In this document: in pieces, positions 9,901 through 15,955 of the stretch
Numbering within the stretch: the first letter of the stretch is position 1
Layout: every line of letters begins with the position of its first letter
The notes under the pieces: model-generated
Told to the model about the DNA's origin: nothing
Seen by the model: only the letters and a program-made list of their open reading frames with translations
The model's database searches: none
Program-made: the position numbers and the translations under genes
NCBI GenBank assembly: GCA_030729695.1
Contig: JANQWV010000028.1
Span: 1-64,000 of the forward strand
Direction of reading: 5' to 3'
DNA from: Flavobacteriales bacterium
GTDB taxonomy: Bacteria; Bacteroidota; Bacteroidia; Flavobacteriales_D; Sanyastnellaceae
Length of the DNA: 64,000 nt

Positions 9901-12496
9901 CGAGACGTATTTCGTTCATGTTTATCCGGAAGTGAATGCGTCGTTTACTTATTCAGATATTGCAGGATGCGGACCATTAGAAGTTAATTTTCAAAACACT
10001 TCATTGAATGGAAATCAATTTGAATGGAATTTTGGAGATTTAGGAACGGCTAGCACAGCTAATGCAACGCATATTTTCTCCAACATCAACGGCGTATTAA
10101 ACACGTTCGAAACAGAGTTAATAGTTACTTCAGCACAAGGTTGTTCAGACAGCGCAAGCGTTGCAGTTCAAGTAAGTCCTTCGCTCGATTTGCAATGGTC
10201 AATGCCTGTGGTTGTCGGATGTTCACCTTTCACCCTTCAAACACCATACATGCCTGGAGGTTCAACCTACGTTTGGAACTTCGGCGACGGAACTTCTTCA
10301 ACCAATACATCGCCAACGCATACTTACGTGAACAACACGCTTTCACCGCAGCAGTTCACGGTAACGTGTTATTCTGAAAATGCCTTTGGATGTGCAGATA
10401 GTATTTCATTCCAAGTAACGGTGAATCCTCAGGCAATAGCGAATGTTTCTACGCAGCAGTTTTCCGGATGTTCGCCTTTGAATGTTACGTTCGAAAACAA
10501 CTCGGAGTTGGCGTTGAGCTACAATTGGAATTATGGAAACGGACAAACAAGCACAACCGCTGCGCAGTCGCATGATTTCCTATTCGTAAATACAACTGCA
10601 CAACCCGTAACGTACGCCGCTGTGCTTCAAGCCAATCAGATAAGCACATGTTCTGACTCGGATACAATTTTAGTTACAGTTTATCCGTCAATTGAGGCGA
10701 GCTTCACATGGACAGGCGCGGCATGTGCAAGTGTTCAAGCTCAATTCAACAATACCTCAACGATTGGTACTTCAGCCGAATGGTCATTCGGTGACGGGTT
10801 TTATTCGAATGCTTTCAACCCTTTCCATTTGTATTCAAACAACGGATTGCAAGATTTGAATTACAACGTCTCGTTGGTATCGACCAGCATATTTGGTTGC
10901 ACAGATACTGTTGTTCATCCGTTAACTGTTCTATACTCACCAATCGCTAACGCTGTGATTGATACAGTTTATGGATGTTACCCATTGAATGTCGATTTCA
11001 TTAATTCATCGCAAGGAGCGAATGCCTATTCATGGCAGTATGGCGATGCATTGAACTCAACGACTTCCGCTGCAACACATACACATACGTATTTCAATCT
11101 ATCGAATCAATCTCAAACGTATCAGATTACGCTTACTGTAGAAGCACCAAATGGCTGCACAGATGTTTGGACAGATCAAGTAACAGTTCTTCCGGAATTG
11201 GTTGCAGATGCCGATGTTATTGTTTCAGGATGTAATCCTGTTGAAGTGGTCTTCAACAATCAAAGTTCGGGTGCTACTTCTTATTTCTGGAATTTAGGTA
11301 ACGGAGATACAAGTACGAGTTTTAATGAGCAGGGAACCTTCTACAATCCATATCCAGTTGATACAACCTTTGTCGTGAGTTTAACTGCGACGAATATTTA
11401 CGGATGTGAAGTGACAACTGAATTGTGGGTAGTTGTACATCCGTTTCCAACTGCAGCATTCACCGCCACGCCTTTGGTTCAAACATGGCCAAACAACGTG
11501 GTGAATTTGCAAGAGAACGCAATAGGTTTTAGTCTAGGTTATCAATGGACATTGGAAGACGGAAGTGAATACTATGTTCCCAATCCTGGTGATCACGTAT
11601 TTTCAACCTGGGGAACGTACAACATTGAACTCATCGTGAATGAAGGATTGTGTACCGATACCACCGCGCAAAGCATTACCATTATTCCTCCGGCGCCTGT
11701 TGCTTTGTTTGAAGGAAATGGTGAGGGCTGTGTTCCTTTGACTGTAACCTTAAACAATCTTTCGCAATACGCCGATAGCTACGAGTGGTTTTTCAGCGAC
11801 GGCGGATACACCACTTCAGACAGTCCGGTTTATACGTTCTACAATGCAGGTGTCTTCGGTGCAACATTGGTTGTGCACGGATTCGATGGGACGAATGACA
11901 CTTTAGAACTTTCGAATCTCTTTATTGCTCACGCTAATGCAGTAGCTTCATTCACCGTTACCCCGAATCAAGTGGTTATTCCTGATCAACCTGTTTTATG
12001 CCAGAATGCAAGTGATAATGCCTCTATTTTCGAATGGTCGTTCGGCGACGGTTTCGTGAGTAACGAAGTAAGCCCGAAACATTTTTATGATATTGAAGGC
12101 GTGTTCAGCATTCAGTTAATCGCGAACAATGAATTCAATTGTCCAGATACACTCGTGCTTACCGATGTGGTGTTTGCCTATGGCGATGGCTATTTGGAAT
12201 ATCCAAATGCCTTCACGCCAAATTCGAGCGGACCAAGCGACGGCATTTACGATCCGTATGGATACACCAACGATATTTTCTGTCCGTTGCATAAAGGAGT
12301 GGTTCTATATGAACTTCAAATCTTCAATAAGTGGGGAGAGCAAATTTTTGAGACCAACGATATTCATCGAGGATGGGACGGCTACTACCGAGGGGAATTG
12401 AGTAAGGAAGATGTCTACGTATGGAAGGCATCCGTATCGTTTTCAAATGGAACGAGTAAAATCATGACTGGCGACTTAACACTTTTAGCACGATGA
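6977..12496 (+). CDS. Giant PKD-repeat surface protein with T9SS type B (gliding-motility-associated) C-terminal domain
   Basis: This 1839-residue secreted protein has signal peptide 1-19/20 (ending TIHAQ). By its core motif (WNFGDG and variants such as WNYGDG, WSFGNG, WTLEDG) I count 20 PKD-like units of roughly 80 residues. Many units carry a Cys pair (for example GCSPF and GCxD), which suggests intra-domain disulfides. The last roughly 100 residues, from YPNAFTPNSSG to the end, are a CHU_C/gliding-motility-associated domain (LQIFNKWGEQIF, DVYVWKASV), which is a T9SS type B sorting signal. PKD arrays form extended stalks in adhesins, so a SprB-like cell-surface adhesin is the most likely role. 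Its stop overlaps the ATG of a PorP/SprF gene, the typical partner of this substrate class. Ligand and motility function are unknown. Confidence 0.93.
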   Translation: MRRSLLVIFFLSSILTIHAQCPGVYDYDGNIVSTPYWFGCSSGDFSLNLQALGTWDDYTIDWGDGSAASTGTTWTSPTVLQHTYAAAVDTFVVSIIEGGTGCTVTGVVVMEQPTNASIQVPGNATTQVCAPASVEFINSSTNVSETTQFTWNFGDGSPLIYFGASNWNEVVSHLYTSSSAINCETTVSLTASNYCNVLQGNPSVATFNPVNVWTLDQAQIGASAITQCFPDTTFTFTNTTIRNCLNQGNTFQRQERWNFGDYWGEGVDSVTAWMPWPPSLPQTIAFPGIGDYTVTISDSSFCGVVEQSITVHVVAPPVASISASTDTICSGGQVTFFQGSSGPNQSYQWNFGNNSNWQNLGSGNVNFTFNTAGTFVVSNRVFNNGWGSACADTATVVVTVLPSPTASITASPAQACDSLTTALNVVSNSGVLFNWNLGAFGTYTGQTPDTLTITTPGNYNISVLVTSANGCTKTDTEVLHVYATPVPSFTVTSPCVGANAIFTNTSVTAPGNPITSAQWTFGDGGTSSQLTPTHVYATEGTFPITLNISTPYCSASTQGNITVHPNPTASFTQDIVSGCQPLEVAFTNASQGATSFSWNFNDGPLSTNTNETHVFGNNTIYNLPYNVVLTAINEFGCTNTQSSVVTVLGGAVANFEIANNELGCSTAPVEFNNLSLGASSYVWNFGDGSTSTVEDPNHAYNNNSGFLWWYDVTLVAFSSGGCLDTATLALPIYPILDIQLPFTSLEGCSPFSAQMPAIGGVQGFDWDFGDGFTSSLITPVHTYNNLTNTVQQFTVSLVGESAFGCLDSTTFGVTVYPQPNASFTQTDDDGCAPITIGFTNTSTNATSYVWNYGDGATSTGVNGSHLYTNATGVPNTWNVTLIASSIGGCADTVSNDVLIYPPLIFPLFNPTVSGCSPFTFEAPFFPGVANYAWSFGNGDVSNAATPSYTYENLSSTTANYTVHLVGTSIYGCTDAETYFVHVYPEVNASFTYSDIAGCGPLEVNFQNTSLNGNQFEWNFGDLGTASTANATHIFSNINGVLNTFETELIVTSAQGCSDSASVAVQVSPSLDLQWSMPVVVGCSPFTLQTPYMPGGSTYVWNFGDGTSSTNTSPTHTYVNNTLSPQQFTVTCYSENAFGCADSISFQVTVNPQAIANVSTQQFSGCSPLNVTFENNSELALSYNWNYGNGQTSTTAAQSHDFLFVNTTAQPVTYAAVLQANQISTCSDSDTILVTVYPSIEASFTWTGAACASVQAQFNNTSTIGTSAEWSFGDGFYSNAFNPFHLYSNNGLQDLNYNVSLVSTSIFGCTDTVVHPLTVLYSPIANAVIDTVYGCYPLNVDFINSSQGANAYSWQYGDALNSTTSAATHTHTYFNLSNQSQTYQITLTVEAPNGCTDVWTDQVTVLPELVADADVIVSGCNPVEVVFNNQSSGATSYFWNLGNGDTSTSFNEQGTFYNPYPVDTTFVVSLTATNIYGCEVTTELWVVVHPFPTAAFTATPLVQTWPNNVVNLQENAIGFSLGYQWTLEDGSEYYVPNPGDHVFSTWGTYNIELIVNEGLCTDTTAQSITIIPPAPVALFEGNGEGCVPLTVTLNNLSQYADSYEWFFSDGGYTTSDSPVYTFYNAGVFGATLVVHGFDGTNDTLELSNLFIAHANAVASFTVTPNQVVIPDQPVLCQNASDNASIFEWSFGDGFVSNEVSPKHFYDIEGVFSIQLIANNEFNCPDTLVLTDVVFAYGDGYLEYPNAFTPNSSGPSDGIYDPYGYTNDIFCPLHKGVVLYELQIFNKWGEQIFETNDIHRGWDGYYRGELSKEDVYVWKASVSFSNGTSKIMTGDLTLLAR

Positions 12497-13503
12497 AAAC
12501 AAAGAATACATTTCGAATAATTTTCATGGCCATGAGTGTCTTCATGTCATTGAACACCATTGCTCAAGATCAACAGTACACGCAGTTTTATTCAGCACCA
12601 ACATTGCTCAATCCTGCGTTCGCTGGGGCTTCTGCGCAAAGTAGATTTAGTACACTATACCGCAATCAGTGGTCGTTGGTTCCTGGTGGATTCAAATCCT
12701 ATCGATTTGCATACGATCATTATGCTTCTGCCATTAACAGTGGATTTGGAATTGTAGCTGGAAGTGATAATTTGGGAACTGGAAGTTTAAAGACTTCATC
12801 ATTTCAACTTCAATATGCATATGAAGTAAAAGTAAAACGCGGTTTGTTCTTCCGTCCGGCGTTGCAATTGGGAATTGTAAGTAAAACGTTGGACTTCGGA
12901 AATTTGGTTTTCTACGACCAAATGATTCGCGACGGGGATCCGAGTTACGAAGCCATCTCATACGGTCCCGCAAAGTATTTCGATGCTTCTGCTGGTGCCC
13001 TGCTGTATTCGGCTAAGGCGTGGATGGGTGTTTCGGTTTTTCACATGAATAAGCCGAACGAGGCCATTTACAATGCAACAACTGAGATTATACCTGCGCG
13101 CTTATCGGTTCACGGTGGATTAAGAAAAAAGATTAAGTCGAACTACTATTCAAAAGTTGGAAAAGACATGGTGCTTGCTTTCAATTACCAAGCGCAAGGT
13201 AAATTCGATCAACTCGACATTGGAGTTTATACGGAATTAAATCCTGTTGTATTGGGAATTTGGTACCGCGGACTTCCGGTTAAATCAAATCAATACCAGC
13301 ATCCAAACAGAGATTCGTTCTCAGCCTTAATTGGATTTCAAACAGGAAAGTACAAAGTTGGATACAGCTATGACATTACCACTTCGCAGTTAGCGGTTGG
13401 AAATACCGGAGGCTCACACGAGATAAGTTTTACCTACCTCTGGGCGAACAACAGAAACATGCGAAAAGTGAAGAGAAGAATTATTCCTTGCGCAACGTTT
13501 TAG
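12493..13503 (+). CDS. PorP/SprF family T9SS outer-membrane protein
   Basis: This 336-residue outer-membrane beta-barrel has a signal peptide (ending NTIAQ, about residue 24) and the family opening DQQYTQFYSAPTLLNPAFAG. Its C-terminus has alternating aromatic and hydrophobic strands (HEISFTYLWANN). PorP/SprF proteins are each dedicated to one T9SS type B substrate: SprF is needed for SprB secretion in Flavobacterium johnsoniae. The 4-base ATGA overlap with the PKD protein makes the pairing very likely here. The stop codon overlaps by 4 bases with the convergent desaturase, so no separate terminator fits between them. Confidence 0.93.
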   Translation: MKTKNTFRIIFMAMSVFMSLNTIAQDQQYTQFYSAPTLLNPAFAGASAQSRFSTLYRNQWSLVPGGFKSYRFAYDHYASAINSGFGIVAGSDNLGTGSLKTSSFQLQYAYEVKVKRGLFFRPALQLGIVSKTLDFGNLVFYDQMIRDGDPSYEAISYGPAKYFDASAGALLYSAKAWMGVSVFHMNKPNEAIYNATTEIIPARLSVHGGLRKKIKSNYYSKVGKDMVLAFNYQAQGKFDQLDIGVYTELNPVVLGIWYRGLPVKSNQYQHPNRDSFSALIGFQTGKYKVGYSYDITTSQLAVGNTGGSHEISFTYLWANNRNMRKVKRRIIPCATF

Positions 13504-14570
13504 TCGGCAATTCCCATTGTCTTCAGGTGACGTGTGTGTGAACGCACGGCAGCGAAAACAGTTCCGTATTCGTTGTATTGCACTCCGAATTTCTCACAAG
13601 TCTCGCGAACAATTTTGTTCAATGCAGGATAGTGAACGTGTGAAATACGTGGAAACAGATGGTGCTCTACTTGGTAGTTCAATCCCCCGGTAAACAAGGT
13701 CACGAGTGGGTTTCTTGTTGCGAAATTACTCGTGGTATTAATTTGGTGAATAGCCCATTCTTCTTCAATCACACCGTTGGTATCTTCAGGATTGTTGAAG
13801 GAAGTTGTTTCAACTACGTGTGCCAATTGGAAAACCACAGCGATAACGATTCCTGTTACAGTCGATACCAACAGGTAGCCAAGTATCGCAGGAACTATAC
13901 CTTGAAAAATCATTGGTAGTACAACGAATGTTGCAACATAACTAAGTTTCGTTGCCCAGAAAGTGAAGTGATTAATGAAGGTAAATTTGCGCAATTTGGT
14001 AATACCGACTTGTTGCGTTCTGTATTTCTTCACATCGTCAATCCAGATCCATGAGATATAAGTTAGGCAATACAAAATGTATCCGTAAATATGCTGAAAG
14101 CGATGAATCTTGTATCTCGGTTGATTCTCATTCGTGCGCATCATGGGCTGAATGTTAATGTCATCGTCGTGACCTTCAATATTCGTGAATGAATGGTGAA
14201 TGACGTTGTGTTTCGTTTTCCAAAGACTTACATCTCCACCCACCATGTTCAGTGTGTGGGCCATGATTTCATTCAGCCATTTTTTGTCTGAAAAACTACC
14301 GTGAGCACCGTCGTGCATAAGGTTGAATCCGATACCGGCTAGGGTTAACCCAAGAAGGACACATGCGCCAATGCTCATTCCAACCGAAAGGTCGCCGAAA
14401 ACAAGGGCGATGTATAAAGCGAAAAAGCTTGTTAATAAGACTATTGCTTTAACAATGATGAGCCAGTTGCCCCATCTGTTGCGCTTTGTAGCGTTGAAGT
14501 ATGAATCTACTCCATTCTTTAAATGATCGAAAAATGGGGTGCCTGCTGTTTTAAATCGTATTGTGCTCAA
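13500..14570 (-). CDS. Membrane acyl-CoA / acyl-lipid desaturase
   Basis: This 356-residue integral membrane di-iron desaturase carries the three histidine boxes: HDGAH, HNVIHH and QVEHH. The third, beginning with Gln in place of His (QxxHH), is typical of front-end (delta-5/6-like) desaturases, though no fused cytochrome b5 domain is present. Hydrophobic pairs lie at about residues 35-85 and 190-250. It introduces a double bond into fatty acyl chains at the cytoplasmic face of the membrane; the regiospecificity cannot be read. The start appears to be TTG at 14570, since no upstream ATG exists before an in-frame stop. A perfect -7 box lies 24 bases before it. Confidence 0.9.
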   Translation of the reverse strand: MSTIRFKTAGTPFFDHLKNGVDSYFNATKRNRWGNWLIIVKAIVLLTSFFALYIALVFGDLSVGMSIGACVLLGLTLAGIGFNLMHDGAHGSFSDKKWLNEIMAHTLNMVGGDVSLWKTKHNVIHHSFTNIEGHDDDINIQPMMRTNENQPRYKIHRFQHIYGYILYCLTYISWIWIDDVKKYRTQQVGITKLRKFTFINHFTFWATKLSYVATFVVLPMIFQGIVPAILGYLLVSTVTGIVIAVVFQLAHVVETTSFNNPEDTNGVIEEEWAIHQINTTSNFATRNPLVTLFTGGLNYQVEHHLFPRISHVHYPALNKIVRETCEKFGVQYNEYGTVFAAVRSHTRHLKTMGIAD

Positions 14571-14594
14571 TGTGTTGGGTTTTACAATGAGTTA

Positions 14595-14602
14595 CAAAGT
14601 TA
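14595..14602 (-). promoter_or_regulatory. -7 promoter box TAACTTTG for the desaturase
   Basis: This perfect TAnnTTTG match on the minus strand overlaps the last codons of murB. It lies 24 bases before the TTG start at 14570, leaving a short leader, so the desaturase can be transcribed separately from murB. Confidence 0.5.
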
Positions 14603-15622
14603 CCACACATTTACCTCACGCTCTAATTCGATGCCATATTTATTCTTGACATCGGTCATAACGGCCGTGCTCAAAGCATAGATTTCATTTCCCGTTGCTC
14701 CGCCGTAATTCACCAATACAAGGGCTTGTTTTTCATGCACACCGCAGTTTCCAACGCGTTTTCCTTTCCAGCCGGTATGCTCAATAAGGTACCCAGCAGG
14801 AATTTTCACCGTGTTTTCGTCGACCGGATAGAAGGGTATTTTCTCGTCGTGAACCTGAATGGCCCGAAGAACAGGCAGATCTACCGTTGGATTTTTGAAA
14901 AAGCTCCCTGCATTGCCCAAGACCTTCGGGTCGGGAAGCTTCGAAGAACGAATGGCTATAACGGCCTGACTAATGTGTTTGATGCTCAAGGTGTCTATTT
15001 CCATCTTGTCGAGCTCTTCTGCAATGGCTCCGTATTCGATATGAAATACAGGACGCTTGTTTAATTTGAAGCCCACATGTGTGATGAACCAATTTCCTTT
15101 TTCTTTCCGTTTGAAAATACTTTCACGGTACCCAAGCGCGCATTCGCTCAAAGAAAAAATGTGTTTTTCGGAAGTGTGAACATTCACCGCTTCCACATAA
15201 TTCAACACGTTGCTCATCTCAACACCGTATGCGCCTATGTTCTGCATGGGGCTTGCGCCAACACAACCAGGGATAAGCGAAAGATTTTCTACTCCGGCCC
15301 ACTTGTTTCGAATGCAATGCAAAACGAAGTTGTGCCAATTCTCTCCCGCAGCAACACGCACATACACATGCATGTCGTTTTCCTTCTCCAATTCAATTCC
15401 GAATAATTTATTTTGAAGTACAACAGCGTCGACGTTTTGCGTGAACAGAATATTGCTTCCGCCACCTAATACAAGCAGGTTGCTCTTGGTCTGACGAACA
15501 TATTCCAACGCCTCTTCCACATGAGTAGGCTCTTCGATACGCGCAAATTCTTTCGCAATCGTTGAAATGCCAAATGTGTTGTGCGACAGCAGGTCAACAT
15601 TTTTTTCAAGTTGAAGTTTCAT
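14600..15622 (-). CDS. murB: UDP-N-acetylenolpyruvoylglucosamine reductase
   Basis: This 340-residue FAD-dependent reductase makes UDP-N-acetylmuramate in the second committed step of peptidoglycan precursor synthesis, in the cytoplasm. Recognisable blocks are SHNTFGISTIAK at the N-terminus, LVLGGGSNILFT (FAD binding), AGENWHNFV, GVENLSLIPGCVGASPMQN (core FAD motif), GYRESIFK and GNAGSFFKNP with the catalytic Ser, then PAGYLIEHTGWKG and the catalytic Glu region near the C-terminus. The length and C-terminal layout fit type I MurB. Confidence 0.96.
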   Translation of the reverse strand: MKLQLEKNVDLLSHNTFGISTIAKEFARIEEPTHVEEALEYVRQTKSNLLVLGGGSNILFTQNVDAVVLQNKLFGIELEKENDMHVYVRVAAGENWHNFVLHCIRNKWAGVENLSLIPGCVGASPMQNIGAYGVEMSNVLNYVEAVNVHTSEKHIFSLSECALGYRESIFKRKEKGNWFITHVGFKLNKRPVFHIEYGAIAEELDKMEIDTLSIKHISQAVIAIRSSKLPDPKVLGNAGSFFKNPTVDLPVLRAIQVHDEKIPFYPVDENTVKIPAGYLIEHTGWKGKRVGNCGVHEKQALVLVNYGGATGNEIYALSTAVMTDVKNKYGIELEREVNVW

Positions 15623-15691
15623 GAAGTAAAGAAAAGAAAGGAATGGGAATAGCTACCCTTGGTTCTCGCCGTTATTCGAACACGCTTCTGT

Positions 15692-15946
15692 TCAAATGGA
15701 TTTCAATTTATAATTGGAAGAAATACGGTCTTTTATTTCGTTGTATTCTTCACCTGTTATGAATTCCGCTCCATTCCCGCCTTCCAAGAGGTCCAAGACA
15801 TAGATGCGGTCCGCATGCGTAACGGCATTGTTGGTGTGAATGAAGTACGAAGTGCCCATAACGACCACTTCTTCAAAAGTTGTTGAGGAAAAGATTTGAA
15901 CAATGCGTTTTCCTTCTGGAAATTTTAGAAACTTTGGGAAATCCAT
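15692..15946 (-). CDS. Conserved-looking small protein of unknown function
   Basis: This 84-residue protein begins MDFPKFLKFPEGKRI. I do not recognise a family. It looks like a compact alpha/beta protein with a hydrophobic strand (VQIFSSTTFEEVVVMG), a central IHTNNAVTHADRIYVLDLLEGG segment and a charged helix (EEYNEIKDRI). It is likely real because it fills the interval between murB and the AddB-like gene and starts at an ATG at 15946, only 9 bases from the divergent ATG at 15956. An upstream in-frame TTG at 15961 would overlap the AddB-like gene and is rejected. It has no signal peptide or membrane segment. Confidence 0.6.
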   Translation of the reverse strand: MDFPKFLKFPEGKRIVQIFSSTTFEEVVVMGTSYFIHTNNAVTHADRIYVLDLLEGGNGAEFITGEEYNEIKDRISSNYKLKSI

Positions 15947-15955
15947 ACTGCGAAT

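Noticed and set aside
7400..12100. Regularly spaced similar DNA segments that could suggest a CRISPR array
   Set aside because: The spacing (about 240 bases) and in-frame conservation show protein-level PKD repeats, not CRISPR repeats with spacers.
15623..15691. Possible small RNA or tRNA in the murB upstream gap
   Set aside because: Only a 5-base hairpin (GAACA/TGTTC) is seen, with no tRNA arms or conserved RNA motif.
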